From Nocardioides nematodiphilus (GTDB taxonomy: Bacteria > Actinomycetota > Actinomycetes > Propionibacteriales > Nocardioidaceae), in assembly GCF_020216525.1 (NCBI RefSeq), contig NZ_JAIWOY010000001.1, positions 248,001 through 312,000 of the forward strand: a stretch of 64,000 nt of DNA, read 5' to 3'. The position numbers and the translations under genes were made by a program. Shown here piece after piece: positions 55,631 through 64,000 of this stretch. The stretch's first letter is position 1. The number at the start of each line of letters is the position of its first letter. The notes under the pieces are model-generated. The model was not told the DNA's origin, made no database searches, and was given only the letters and a program-made list of their open reading frames with translations.

Positions 55631-57511
55631 TCACGCGGTCTGATGGTGCACATAGCACCAGCGCCAGTCCTCGCCGGGCTCTGCGGACTGCATCACCGGA
55701 TGGGTCGTGTCGTGGAAGTGCCGGGTCGCGTGCCGCCGCGGGGACGAGTCGCAACATCCGATGTGACCGCACTCCAGGCAACGCCGCAGCGCGACCCACC
55801 GGGTGCCTTCGGCGAGGCAGCCCTCGCAGGCGAGCAGCTTGGCGGCGTCGTCGCCGAGCACCGGCACGGCCGGGTAGCGCGCGAGGTCGGCGCAGCTGTC
55901 GTTCAGCACGCGGCGCTCACGGTTCGCCTCGCCGATCTCGGCACGCTCGGCCTGCGCGACCTCCAACATCGACTCCTCCACGTCGAGCGCGGCCAGGACG
56001 TCGGCCACCACGTCGGACGGCACGGTGCCCTCGCTGCGGATCTCCAGCACGCGGGCGCGCTCCGCGTCGATCATCGTGCAGCGCACGCGGCTGTACAGAT
56101 CGCTGGGAGACTCCACCCCCGGCGCGGTGCCGAGCCGCTCCCACGCGGCGAAGTTGCGCAGCTCCACGCGCTGACGGATGGTGTCGACGACGCCGTGCGG
56201 ATCGTCGTACTCGAGCCTCTCGAGCACCTCCATGCCCGCCTTGCTGGCCTGCTGGAGCAGGGTCGCGCGAGCCAGCGCGTCGTCCACCGGATCGGGTGAC
56301 GGCACCCGCAGGACACGGGCCAGCCACGGCAGGGTGAGCCCCTGCACGAAGAGGGTGCCGGCCACCACCGTGAACGCGATCAGCAGCAGCACCTCCCGGT
56401 GCGGGGCCGTGCGCGGGATCAGGTACGCGGCCGCGAGGGTGACGACGCCACGCATCCCGGCCCAGCCGAGGATCACCGAGCCGGCCCATCCGGAGCGCTG
56501 GCCCGTGAAGGGATCGGGACCCGGCTTGACCAGCAGGTAGCCGACCACGAAGACCCACACCATCCGGATCACGATCACCCCGATCAGGGTGGCGAGGCAG
56601 ACCTCGATGATCCGTCCTGCGGAGAGCCCGCTCATCCGGACGTCGTCGAGCAGCCAGTCGAACTGCAGGCCGATGAGGAGGAAGACGGTGTTCTCCAGGA
56701 CGTAGGCGATGGTGCGCCAGTTCATCCGCTCGGCGATCCGCGACTGCGCGGTCTGCAGGATGGGTGCGCGGTGCCCGAGCAGCAGGCCCGCGACGACGAC
56801 CGCGATCACGCCGGAGGCCTCGACCTTCTCGGCGCTGATGTAGGCCGCGAACGGGACGACCAGCGACATCCCGGTGTCGAAGACCGGGTCGGTGACGTGC
56901 TTCCTCAGGTAGCCGACGACCAGGTAGAACGCGACGCCGATGATCACGCCGCCACCGGCCGCACGGACGAAGTCGAGGCCGACGTGCCAGGCCTCGAGTC
57001 CGCCGGCGAGCGCCAGGATGGCGGTGCGCAGCGAGACCAGGGCGGTGGCGTCGTTGAGCAGCGACTCGCCCTCGAGGATGGTGACGATGCGCCGCGGCAG
57101 GCCGATGTCGCGGGCCACCGCGGTCGCCGCGACCGCGTCCGGCGGGGCGACGACGGCGCCGATCGCGAGACTCGCCGGCCAGCCGACGCCGGGCAGGAGG
57201 GCATGCACGATGACGCCGATGCCGAAGGTGGTGGCCACGACCAGGCCGACGGAGAGCAGCAGGATGGTTCGCCGGTTGGCGTTGAAGTCGACCAGCGAGG
57301 CCTGGATCGCGGTGGAGTAGAGGAGCGGCGGCAGCAACCCGAGGAGCACCACCTCCGGCTCGAGGTGCACCTGCGGCATCGCCGGGAGGTACGAGACGAC
57401 GATGCCCGCGGTGATCAGCACGAGCGGCGCGGGCAGGTTCAGCCGGCTCGAGAGCGCCGTCACCGCCAGGACGCCGACCGCGAGCGCCGTCAGGAAGATC
57501 GCGATGTCCAC
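55631..57511 (-). CDS. Na+/H+ antiporter with C-terminal UBP-type zinc finger
   Basis: The 626-residue protein has about twelve helices of a CPA1-type cation/proton antiporter, including AIGAVVAPPDAVAATAVARDIG and LLNDATALVSLR, the transport-site motifs. A cytoplasmic helical region (residues about 420-530) follows. The last 90 residues are a UBP-type zinc finger (CADLARY, CEGCLAEGTRW, RRCLECGHIGCCDSS, RHFHDTTHPVM), a domain best known from ubiquitin hydrolases. In bacteria it appears fused to antiporters in Actinobacteria, perhaps as a regulatory or redox/zinc-responsive domain. It expels Na+ or another cation using the proton gradient. Confidence 0.9.
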   Translation of the reverse strand: MDIAIFLTALAVGVLAVTALSSRLNLPAPLVLITAGIVVSYLPAMPQVHLEPEVVLLGLLPPLLYSTAIQASLVDFNANRRTILLLSVGLVVATTFGIGVIVHALLPGVGWPASLAIGAVVAPPDAVAATAVARDIGLPRRIVTILEGESLLNDATALVSLRTAILALAGGLEAWHVGLDFVRAAGGGVIIGVAFYLVVGYLRKHVTDPVFDTGMSLVVPFAAYISAEKVEASGVIAVVVAGLLLGHRAPILQTAQSRIAERMNWRTIAYVLENTVFLLIGLQFDWLLDDVRMSGLSAGRIIEVCLATLIGVIVIRMVWVFVVGYLLVKPGPDPFTGQRSGWAGSVILGWAGMRGVVTLAAAYLIPRTAPHREVLLLIAFTVVAGTLFVQGLTLPWLARVLRVPSPDPVDDALARATLLQQASKAGMEVLERLEYDDPHGVVDTIRQRVELRNFAAWERLGTAPGVESPSDLYSRVRCTMIDAERARVLEIRSEGTVPSDVVADVLAALDVEESMLEVAQAERAEIGEANRERRVLNDSCADLARYPAVPVLGDDAAKLLACEGCLAEGTRWVALRRCLECGHIGCCDSSPRRHATRHFHDTTHPVMQSAEPGEDWRWCYVHHQTA

Positions 57512-57538
57512 GGGGACATCATGTCGCCCCGGCGGGCA

Positions 57539-59197
57539 TCAGGGACGAAGCGCCCGGATCCGCTGGTCCAGTCCCCGTCGATCGGCGCGGCCGACGACCG
57601 CCTCGATCACCTCGATGCCACCGTTGGGATTGGCCAGCGCCTGCTCGAGCTCCGTCTTCGAGGTCACCTTGAGGTGCGGCGTACGGGTCGCGGCGCACAG
57701 CGCGGCGATGTCGACGTGATGGGGTGTGGCGAAGAGCCGCTCGAAGGCGTCCGCGTACTGTTCCGCGCCCTGCTCCAGGGTGGCGAAGATCGAGCCGCCG
57801 TCGTCGTTGACCACCACGATGGTGAGGTCCGGGCGCGGCTCGTCGGGCCCCAGGATGAGTCCGTTGGCGTCGTGCAGGAACGTGACGTCGCCCATCAGCG
57901 CGAGATCGCGGGTGGAGCCGTCGTGCCGCCCCAGGGCGGCGCCGATCGCGGTCGAGACGACGCCGTCGATCCCGGCCAGGCCGCGGTTCGCGATCACCTT
58001 GCGGCGCGCGCCGACGTCGTAGCGCGGCACCATCAGGTCGAGGTCGCGGATCGGGTTGGACGGACCGACGACGAGCTGGCCACCGCCCGGCAGCGCCCGG
58101 GCGACCGCGCCGGCGACCTCCAGCGGCGTCAGCTCCGGCTTCTCGGCGAGCAGGCGATCCAGTTGCCGGCCCACCGACCGATCAGCGTCCTTCCACTCCC
58201 CCAGCCAGCCGACCTGGCCCTCCGGCGTCGCCGACTCGTCCCTCGCGCCGACGATCGGGCGGGTCGTCAGGAGCCGGCGGTCGACCCGGTGCGCCGGCAG
58301 GGCCCAGACGCCACGGGCCGGCGCCGCGATGACCTCGACGTCCGTGCGTGCGAGCAGGCGCGCCACCGGGCGCGACAGGGTCGGGTGCCCGAAGACCACG
58401 ACCCGCTCGATCCGCTCGGCGAGCTCGGTCCCGAGCAGGAGGCGATAGGTCCGGATGGCGTTGTCACCCGTACGGGATCCGCTGGACGGCTCCGCGAGCA
58501 GCGGCCAGCCGCCCGCCTCGGCGAGCTGGCGGGCCGGAGGCCCGGCGTCGTCACCGGCCACGACGACCGTACGGCGATCGGTCCCGATGGTCTCGGCGAT
58601 CACCGGCTCGGCCCCTGCGGGAGGGCCGACTCGACGGTGCGCGAGGGCCGGGTCGGCGGTGTCGGAGGGCCGGGTCGGCGTCCAGCGGTCTGTCGGGGTC
58701 AGGGGGTCGTCGAGCTGCACGTTGGCGTGGAACGGCCCGCGCGCCTGCCATACCGCTGCTGCGAGGTCGGCGGGCATCTGCGCGAAGTCGGCGGTGGGGA
58801 TGAGCGGGCCGAAGATGCCGACCTGATCGGTGGTCTGGTTGGCGCTGGTCTCCCGCAGCCGGGCGGGACGGTCCGCGGTGAGCAGCACCAGCGGGACACC
58901 GGCGTGGGCGGCCTCCAGCGCGGCCGGGTGGAGGTTGGCGACCGCGGTGCCCGAGGTGCAGAGCACGGCGGCGCGCGAGCCGTTCTTCGACAGGCCCAGC
59001 GCGACGAAGCCGGCCGAACGCTCGTCGATCCGGGTGTGCAGGCGCAGCAGACCGGCCTGCGCGGCGTCGTACGCGGCGAACGAGAGCGGCGCGTTGCGCG
59101 AGCCGGGCGCGATCACGATCTCGCGCACGCCGGCCTCGACCAGCGCCGCGATCACGGCGCGCGCGGTGGCGGTCGCATCAGTCGGCGAGGAGCTCAC
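57539..59197 (-). CDS. menD: SEPHCHC synthase
   Basis: MenD condenses isochorismate with 2-oxoglutarate using thiamine diphosphate. The 552-residue protein shows IAPGSRNAPLSFAAYDA, RIDERSAGFVALG (catalytic Glu), TADRPARLRETSANQTTDQ (isochorismate site), and GDVTFLHDANGL with VVNDDGGSIFATLEQ (ThDP/Mg2+ motif GDx...NDDGG). Its start overlaps the 3' end of menC by 20 bases, completing a menE-menC-menD operon. The natural 2-oxoglutarate donor links it to central metabolism. Confidence 0.95.
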   Translation of the reverse strand: MSSSPTDATATARAVIAALVEAGVREIVIAPGSRNAPLSFAAYDAAQAGLLRLHTRIDERSAGFVALGLSKNGSRAAVLCTSGTAVANLHPAALEAAHAGVPLVLLTADRPARLRETSANQTTDQVGIFGPLIPTADFAQMPADLAAAVWQARGPFHANVQLDDPLTPTDRWTPTRPSDTADPALAHRRVGPPAGAEPVIAETIGTDRRTVVVAGDDAGPPARQLAEAGGWPLLAEPSSGSRTGDNAIRTYRLLLGTELAERIERVVVFGHPTLSRPVARLLARTDVEVIAAPARGVWALPAHRVDRRLLTTRPIVGARDESATPEGQVGWLGEWKDADRSVGRQLDRLLAEKPELTPLEVAGAVARALPGGGQLVVGPSNPIRDLDLMVPRYDVGARRKVIANRGLAGIDGVVSTAIGAALGRHDGSTRDLALMGDVTFLHDANGLILGPDEPRPDLTIVVVNDDGGSIFATLEQGAEQYADAFERLFATPHHVDIAALCAATRTPHLKVTSKTELEQALANPNGGIEVIEAVVGRADRRGLDQRIRALRP

Positions 59198-60128
59198 TGA
59201 CCCTCTTCACCCGGTCGGTCCACCAGGCCACCCTGTCAGCCTCCGGTTCCGCGGCGGCGAGCGACCCAGGGGTCACCCTGATCCCGACGACCTCGAGCGC
59301 GCCGTCGATGACCGTGAGAGGCGTGTCGACCAGGTCGCCGGCGAGCAGCTGCCCGGTGGCCAGCCCACACGCGTATGGCAGCTCGGGCAGCGCCGCCGCG
59401 AGCGCGACCCCCGCGGCCAGCCCGACCGAGGACTCGAGCGCCGAGGAGACGACCACCGGCAGCCCGATCTCCTCGGCGATGCGCAGGCACGCACGGACTC
59501 CACCGAGCGGCTGCACCTTGAGCACCGCGATGTCAGCGGCCTCGAGGTCACGCACCCGATAGGGATCCTCCGCGCGGCGGATCGACTCGTCGGCGGCGAT
59601 CGGCACCCCAGTCCTGCGACGCAGGGCGGCGAGCTCCTCGACCGTCGCGCACGGCTGCTCCACGTACTCCAGACCGCCGGCGGCCCGGTCGAGCACCGGC
59701 AGGTCGGCGAGCGCCTGGTCGAGGGTCCACAGCCCGTTGACGTCGATCCGGATGCGGCCCGACCGGCCGAGCGCGTCGCGTACGGCCTCCAGGCGGGCCT
59801 GGGCCTCGGCGAGCGACTGGCCGGGCTCGGCGACCTTGACCTTCGCCGTCGTGCATCCGTGCGAGGCGAGCACGATCTCGCGGGCCCGGTCCGGCCCGAC
59901 CGCGGGCACGGTGACGTTGACCGGGACGTAGCGGCGCAGCGGGGTCGGCCAGTCGTGACGAGAGGCCTCGCGGGCGCTGGCGAGCCAGGGCACGGCGGTC
60001 GGGTCGTCGTACTCGACGAACGGGGAGAACTCCCCCCAGCCGTGATCGCCCTCGAGCAGCACCCCCTCACGCACCGTGATCCCCCGGAAGCGGGTGGTCA
60101 TCGGGATCGACCAGACGTGGAGCCTCAT
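59178..60128 (-). CDS. menC: o-Succinylbenzoate synthase
   Basis: MenC dehydrates SHCHC to o-succinylbenzoate. The 316-residue enolase-superfamily protein has the catalytic lysine pair in CTTAKVKVAEPG, metal ligands in RIDVNGLW, LEYVEQPC and IAADESIR, and the opposite lysine in IAVLKVQPLGG. It is short, as in the actinobacterial subgroup. The ATG overlaps menE by four bases; its 3' end overlaps menD by 20. Confidence 0.93.
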   Translation of the reverse strand: MRLHVWSIPMTTRFRGITVREGVLLEGDHGWGEFSPFVEYDDPTAVPWLASAREASRHDWPTPLRRYVPVNVTVPAVGPDRAREIVLASHGCTTAKVKVAEPGQSLAEAQARLEAVRDALGRSGRIRIDVNGLWTLDQALADLPVLDRAAGGLEYVEQPCATVEELAALRRRTGVPIAADESIRRAEDPYRVRDLEAADIAVLKVQPLGGVRACLRIAEEIGLPVVVSSALESSVGLAAGVALAAALPELPYACGLATGQLLAGDLVDTPLTVIDGALEVVGIRVTPGSLAAAEPEADRVAWWTDRVKRVSELLAD

Positions 60129-61135
60129 CCGGCCTCCATCACCAGGGCCCGGAGCGCGAGCCGATCGGTCTTGCCGTTGGCGAGCAGCGGGAGGTGCGGC
60201 AGCACGACAAGCTGGCGCGGCGCCCACGCGCGGGGGTGCGCCTCGCCGACCCAGCCGCGGGCCTCGTCGAGCGAGAGCGCCCCCTCGACGAACGCGACCA
60301 GGCGGTTGCCCCACTCCTCGTCCGGTACGCCGAGCACCTCGGCGCCGTGCACCGCCGGGTGCTCGCGCAGCCGCCGGGCCACCAGCGCCGCCGGCACGTT
60401 GAGGCCGCCGGTGACGACCATGTCGTCGAGCCGCCCGAGCAGCTCGAGCCGGCCGTGCTCGTCGATCCGTCCGGCGTCGGAGGTCAGGAACCAGCCGTCG
60501 ACCAGGGACTCGCGGGTCAGGGCCGCGTCGCCGTCGTAGCGCGAGAAGAGCGTGGGGCCGGACAGCCGGACCCGGCCGCCGGCGTCGATCTTGAGGCGGA
60601 CGTCGTCGAGAGGCAGCCCGTCGTAGACGCAGCCGCCGCAGGTCTCCGCGGAGCCGTACGTGGCGACCACGTGGACCCCGGCCTCGGCCGCCCGCGCCCG
60701 CAGCGACGGGTCCATCGGACCACCACCGAGCAGCACGGTGTGGAAGCCGGCGAGCGCCGCGGCGTCCTCGCGGGACGCGAGGAGACGCTTCAGCTGCGTC
60801 GGCACGAGCGAGACGAAGCCGCCCTCGCCGAGCTCGCGGGCCGCGTCGGTGAAGGACGCGTGCTCCTGCAGCAGCACCGGGAACTCCCCGGCGGCCAGGG
60901 AGCGGGTGATCACGTTGACGCCGGCGACGTAGAAGCCCGGCAGCGCGAGCAGCCAGCGGCCCGTACCGCCGAGGCGTCGCCCGGAGAGCGCGACGGACGC
61001 CTCGACCGCCGCGCGCTGCAGGACGACCCGCTTCGGGCGTCCGGTCGAGCCGGAGGTCTCCACGATCCACGGGGACTCGTCGCCCGCCGACCACCAGCGC
61101 GCGAGGGCGTCGAGGGTCGCCGGGGCGTTATCCAT
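60125..61135 (-). CDS. menE: o-Succinylbenzoate-CoA ligase
   Basis: MenE adenylates o-succinylbenzoate and forms its CoA thioester. The 336-residue protein is a compact AMP-forming ligase with ETSGSTGRPKRV (phosphate loop), ATYGSAETCGG, LLGRLDDMVVTGGLNV and, near the C-terminus, LANGKTDRLAL with the adenylation lysine. The N-terminal domain is much shorter than in E. coli MenE, as is usual in Actinobacteria. It heads the menE-menC-menD operon and is divergent from the MFS gene, 35 bases apart. Confidence 0.93.
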   Translation of the reverse strand: MDNAPATLDALARWWSAGDESPWIVETSGSTGRPKRVVLQRAAVEASVALSGRRLGGTGRWLLALPGFYVAGVNVITRSLAAGEFPVLLQEHASFTDAARELGEGGFVSLVPTQLKRLLASREDAAALAGFHTVLLGGGPMDPSLRARAAEAGVHVVATYGSAETCGGCVYDGLPLDDVRLKIDAGGRVRLSGPTLFSRYDGDAALTRESLVDGWFLTSDAGRIDEHGRLELLGRLDDMVVTGGLNVPAALVARRLREHPAVHGAEVLGVPDEEWGNRLVAFVEGALSLDEARGWVGEAHPRAWAPRQLVVLPHLPLLANGKTDRLALRALVMEAG

Positions 61136-61170
61136 GTGACGAAACCTAGCCGTTGTGGTCCGATGCAGGC

Positions 61171-62469
61171 ATGCCCTCCCCACGGATCTCGGGCCGGAGG
61201 CTGGCCGGCGTGGTGCCACCGCCCGGCTTGACCCGCCACCTCTGGTCGCAGGCGGTGCTGTTCAAGGCCGGCGACGGCCTCTTCCTCACCGGCAGCGCGG
61301 TCTTCTTCGTCAAGGTCGTCGGACTCACCGCCTCGCAGGTCGGTCTGGGTCTGGCGATCTCGGGCGGCATCGCGCTGGCGACCGCCATCCCCGCGGGTCG
61401 GCTCGCCGACCGGATCGGCACCAAGCGCGTCTGGGCCCTCGGTGACCTGCTGTGCGCCGTCATGTTCCTGGCGTGGCCCTTCATCGGCGGATTCACCGCG
61501 TACGTCGTGATGGTCACGGCCTACTCCGTCGTCGAGAACACGGCCGACGCCGCCCGGCGCGCGTACACGCTCGACGCCCTCCCGCCCGCCGACCGGATCA
61601 CGAGCCAAGCGCTCATCTACTCCGGCATGAACGTCGGCTCCACGCTCGGTGCGCTCGGCGGCGGCATCGCGCTCGCGTTCGACAGCCTCACCGTGATGCG
61701 CTGGATCCCGCTGCTCACCGCAGCGCTCTTCGCGATCAACGCCGCCTTCGTCCTCCGTCTCCCCGCGGCGCCGCACGAGCGGGCGGCCACGGCCGGCGGC
61801 CCGGACCGGGAGCGGGTACGTCCGCAGGGCCCGCCGGCGCTGCGCAACCGGCCCTATCTGGTGCTGCAGGCGTGCATGGGCTCGCTGTGGACCAACCAGA
61901 CGCTGCTCAGCGTGCTGATCCCGCTGTGGCTGGTGACCGAGACCGACTCGCCGCACTGGTTGCTGGCGTGGCTGTTCGGGACGAACACGGTGCTGTGCAT
62001 CTTCCTGCCGCACCTCACCTCCGCCGGTGTCGTGGATGTCGACGACGCGCTGCGCCGTGTGCGCTGGTCGGCGGCGTTCTTCATGCTCTCGTGCCTCATC
62101 ACGATGGCCACCCACTCGACCACGGGCCTGCTGACCGGCTCGCTGGTCCTGCTCGGCCACCTGACCGTGACCGCCGCGGAGCTGGCGACCGGCTCGGCGG
62201 GCTGGGTGTTCCAATCGCAGCTGCAGGACCCCCGCCGCCGCGGCGAGTACGGGTCGGCCGGGCAGCTGCTCAACGGCCTCGGCGGCCGCTGGGCCCCGGC
62301 GCTCTACACCTGGCTGGCGATCTCGTGGCACCACCTCGGCTGGATCGTCATCGGCCTCATCGTGGTGGCCGCGGCCGCAGCGGCCCATCCGGCCGCCCGC
62401 GCCGCGGAGCGCTTCGCGGAGCGTGAGTTCCCGGCCGAGGAGGAGCTCGGCGCGCTCACGGCCTCCTGA
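61171..62469 (+). CDS. MFS transporter
   Basis: The 432-residue protein has about twelve helices. The MFS loop-2/3 motif appears as GRLADRIGTKRVWALGD. The second half is separated by a hydrophilic loop (RPQGPPALRNRP). The ATG at 61171 gives MPSPRISGRRL; the frame extends 18 bases upstream without need. Substrate is unknown; many Actinobacteria carry such a transporter next to the menaquinone genes, but a functional tie is not shown. It is convergent with menA. Confidence 0.85.
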   Translation: MPSPRISGRRLAGVVPPPGLTRHLWSQAVLFKAGDGLFLTGSAVFFVKVVGLTASQVGLGLAISGGIALATAIPAGRLADRIGTKRVWALGDLLCAVMFLAWPFIGGFTAYVVMVTAYSVVENTADAARRAYTLDALPPADRITSQALIYSGMNVGSTLGALGGGIALAFDSLTVMRWIPLLTAALFAINAAFVLRLPAAPHERAATAGGPDRERVRPQGPPALRNRPYLVLQACMGSLWTNQTLLSVLIPLWLVTETDSPHWLLAWLFGTNTVLCIFLPHLTSAGVVDVDDALRRVRWSAAFFMLSCLITMATHSTTGLLTGSLVLLGHLTVTAAELATGSAGWVFQSQLQDPRRRGEYGSAGQLLNGLGGRWAPALYTWLAISWHHLGWIVIGLIVVAAAAAAHPAARAAERFAEREFPAEEELGALTAS

Positions 62470-62484
62470 GCCCCGCGCCGCGGC

Positions 62485-63369
62485 TCAGACGACGAACAGC
62501 GGCACCGCGACGAGCAGCGCCCAGAGCAGCTCGGCCACACCGGTCTTCTGCAGCACGGGGATCAGCGCCGGGCCGACGGCACCGCCGGTGACCAGGCGTA
62601 CGCCCTGGAGGCCGACGGCCAGGAAGCCGAGGCCGACCAGTGCCCACCAGGTCGTGACGACCGCGACGCCCACCACGGCGAGTGCGGCGACCACGATCAG
62701 CACCGCGTAGAGGGTGCGCGTCCCGGCCTCCCCGAGCCGCACCGCGAGCGTCACCTTCCCGGCGACCCGGTCGGTCGGGATGTCGCGCAGGTTGTTGGCG
62801 ACCAGGATCGCGCAGGCCAGCGCGCCGATGCCGACGGCGGCCCACAGCGCGGCCCACTCCCAGGTCTGGGTCTGCACGTAGACGGTGCCGACCACGGCCA
62901 CGAGGCCGAAGAAGACGAAGACCATCACCTCGCCGAGACCCGCGTAGCCGTACGGGCGCGATCCGCCGGTGTAGTACCAGGCGGCGAGGACGCACAGGAC
63001 CCCGACGGCCACCAGCCACCAGGCGGTGGCCGCGGCGAGCGCCAGGCCGGCGACACCGGCGACGCCGAAGGCGAGGAACGCCGCGCGCTTCACCGCGCCC
63101 GGCGTGGCCAGGCGGGAGCCGGTCAGCCGCAGGGGCCCGACGCGCTCGTCGTCGGTGCCGCGGATGCCGTCGGAGTAGTCGTTGGCGTAGTTGACCCCGA
63201 CCTGGAGCGCCAGGCTGACGACCAGGGCGAGCAGCGCCCGCCACCAGGTGAAGCCGTCGAGGTAGGCGGCGACGCCGCTACCGGCCAGGACCGGGCTGAT
63301 CGCCGCGGGGAGGGTGCGGGGTCGAGCCCCTTCGAGCCACTGCGCAGGTGTCGCCACAGGCCGAGACAC
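62485..63369 (-). CDS. menA: 1,4-Dihydroxy-2-naphthoate polyprenyltransferase
   Basis: MenA attaches the polyprenyl chain to 1,4-dihydroxy-2-naphthoate in the membrane. The 294-residue UbiA-family protein has seven or eight helices and both Asp-rich loops: NYANDYSDGIRGTDDER and ANNLRDIPTDR. It starts with a GTG at 63369; an internal GTG at 63357 is also possible. The start is at the boundary of an 83-base tandem repeat that fills the spacer to the DUF4229 gene. MenA uses the product of the prenyl synthase at 35197-36195. Confidence 0.93.
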   Translation of the reverse strand: MSRPVATPAQWLEGARPRTLPAAISPVLAGSGVAAYLDGFTWWRALLALVVSLALQVGVNYANDYSDGIRGTDDERVGPLRLTGSRLATPGAVKRAAFLAFGVAGVAGLALAAATAWWLVAVGVLCVLAAWYYTGGSRPYGYAGLGEVMVFVFFGLVAVVGTVYVQTQTWEWAALWAAVGIGALACAILVANNLRDIPTDRVAGKVTLAVRLGEAGTRTLYAVLIVVAALAVVGVAVVTTWWALVGLGFLAVGLQGVRLVTGGAVGPALIPVLQKTGVAELLWALLVAVPLFVV

Positions 63370-63534
63370 TAGACGAGCGAGCGAACGGCAGCGCGAGCGA
63401 GGTACGAGTTTCTGGCGCTGGCCGTGAGCGAGCGAGACAGCCGCGCAGCGGCTAGACGAGCGAGCGAACGGCAGCGCGAGCGAGGTACGAGTTTCTGGCG
63501 CTGGCTGTGAGCGAGCGAGACAGCCGCGCAGCGG
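63369..63534. repeat. Tandem duplication of an 83-base repeat
   Basis: Copy 1 (63369-63451) and copy 2 (63452-63534) each start CTAGACGAGCGAGCGAACGG, pass through GCGCGAGCGAGGTACGAG and GCGCTGGC and end CGAGACAGCCGCGCAGCGG. They differ by one base (GCCGTG/GCTGTG). The start of a third copy (CTGGAC) follows. Related sequence encodes the basic leader of CysW. The unit is not a multiple of three and fills the gap between DUF4229 and menA. Confidence 0.85.
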
Positions 63535-63542
63535 CTGGACCC

Positions 63543-63818
63543 TCAGCCCTGGCGCTCTTCCTTCTGGTCCTCCTTGGCCTTCATCTCCTCGAAGGCGGTG
63601 ACCGTACGGGCGGCGCGCTCCTCGACACGAGCGGCGAAGGCCGCCCGCGGGCCGTTGAGCAGCTTGTACGAGAGCAGCCCGCTGATCACGATCGCGATGA
63701 TCGCCGGCCAGACGATGTTGAAGCTGTCCGTGAAGAGCGCCCAGATGCCGGCCACGATGGCGAACGTGGCGAGCAGGACGACCAGGCGCAGCAGGGTGTA
63801 GACGACGAACTCCTTCAC
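63543..63818 (-). CDS. DUF4229 membrane protein
   Basis: The 91-residue protein has two membrane helices (VVYTLLRLVVLLATFAIVAG; IVWPAIIAIVISGLLSYKLL) and a charged, coiled-coil-like C-terminus (VEERAARTVTAFEEMKAKED). It matches the small DUF4229 family of Actinobacteria. The GTG at 63818 overlaps the stop of the upstream ccsB-like gene by four bases. Function is unknown; the conserved position between ccsB and menA suggests a respiratory or cytochrome role. Confidence 0.85.
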   Translation of the reverse strand: MKEFVVYTLLRLVVLLATFAIVAGIWALFTDSFNIVWPAIIAIVISGLLSYKLLNGPRAAFAARVEERAARTVTAFEEMKAKEDQKEERQG

Positions 63819-64000
63819 GCCGTCACCGTACCTCCGGCCGCGGGGCCGTCCACGATCGCCGGCGCGTGCGACGGCACGCTCGCGTACGAGTGCGCCGAGG
63901 TGGTGGAGAAGTAGTTGATCCCGATGAAGTTGAACCACAGGGTGGCCAGGCCGACGATCGCCAGGATGGCGGCGTTGCGGCCCTTCCAGCCGGCCGTGGC
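63815..64000 (-). CDS. ccsB: Cytochrome c biogenesis protein CcsB, C-terminal part
   Basis: The visible 61 residues are the end of a membrane protein: GWKGRNAAILAIVGLATLWF followed by NFIGINYFSTTSAHSYA, the conserved C-terminus of CcsB/ResC-type haem-handling proteins of cytochrome c maturation system II. The rest lies to the right of the window. A short polar tail (VPSHAPAIVDGPAAGGTVTA) follows. The stop overlaps the DUF4229 GTG by four bases. The identification rests on this end only, but the motif and position next to menA are typical. Confidence 0.8.
   Translation of the reverse strand, partial: ATAGWKGRNAAILAIVGLATLWFNFIGINYFSTTSAHSYASVPSHAPAIVDGPAAGGTVTA

Noticed and set aside
63369..63534. 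Integration (attachment) site next to a mobile element
   Set aside because: The duplicated unit is not next to a tRNA or integrase gene, and related copies occur in other places, which fits a dispersed repeat better.

Overview
The window is GC-rich DNA (around 70 %) from an actinobacterium. Gene content and order point to the Propionibacteriales, most likely a Nocardioides-like member of the Nocardioidaceae, but this is an inference from gene families and not from a marker gene. Supporting signs are a 14-gene nuo operon followed by a polyprenyl diphosphate synthase, scattered menaquinone genes ending in menA-DUF4229-ccsB, a KorAB 2-oxoacid oxidoreductase, a DUF5999 mini-protein, frequent GTG starts, and genes chained by 4-base (ATGA/GTGA) or 1-base (TGATG) overlaps. 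I saw no rRNA, CRISPR array, transposase, integrase or prophage gene.

Layout. 1-2662 (minus): a broken MptB-like mannosyltransferase start, then lipoprotein, divergent Nramp-family transporter and PRC-barrel-like protein in one operon. 2752-4893 (plus): large-subunit catalase KatE, ending at a double palindrome. 4993-12616 (minus): a tightly coupled operon glgX-treY-treZ, a 55-residue ORF, a heme-oxygenase-like iron enzyme and a CDGSH protein. 12673-22791: mixed genes (STAS protein, MpaB-type oxygenase, RIO kinase, alpha/beta hydrolase with an operator-studded promoter, a flippase-like membrane protein, a frameshifted HhH endonuclease, NAD(P)H-hydrate dehydratase, histidine phosphatase, tRNA-Tyr, YajQ, SGNH hydrolase, a membrane protein). 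22839-27176: Rrf2 regulator convergent with a sulfate ABC transporter (sbp-cysT-cysW-cysA). 27362-30372: korAB. 30432-32640: three tandem, coupled, secreted paralogues of no family I recognise. 32751-35156: rarD, then a decayed locus (frameshifted FAD oxidase, LuxR remnant).

35197-51426 is one minus-strand operon: nuoABCDEFGHIJKLMN plus the polyprenyl diphosphate synthase. Nearly every junction overlaps. Two junctions (nuoC/nuoD and nuoD/nuoE) carry extra sequence that is itself an ORF overlapping both neighbours, and a 42-codon ORF lies between nuoE and nuoF. 51597-64000 is a respiratory/menaquinone region: menG, menF, menD-menC-menE and menA, with a membrane-anchored protein, YciI-like protein, metallo-hydrolase, DUF5999, a Na+/H+ antiporter with a UBP-type zinc finger, an MFS transporter, DUF4229 and the C-terminus of CcsB. 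Menaquinone (side chain from the nuo-linked synthase, head group from Men enzymes) is the electron acceptor of complex I, so the right half of the window is largely one functional unit.

Most unusual: the three-gene secreted family, a dispersed GAGCGAGCG-rich repeat found inside cysW, between nuoD and nuoE, and as an 83-bp tandem duplication before menA, and several multi-palindrome elements between convergent genes. Three loci show apparent frameshifts, which could be real decay or assembly errors. No gene-free stretch exceeds 300 bases.
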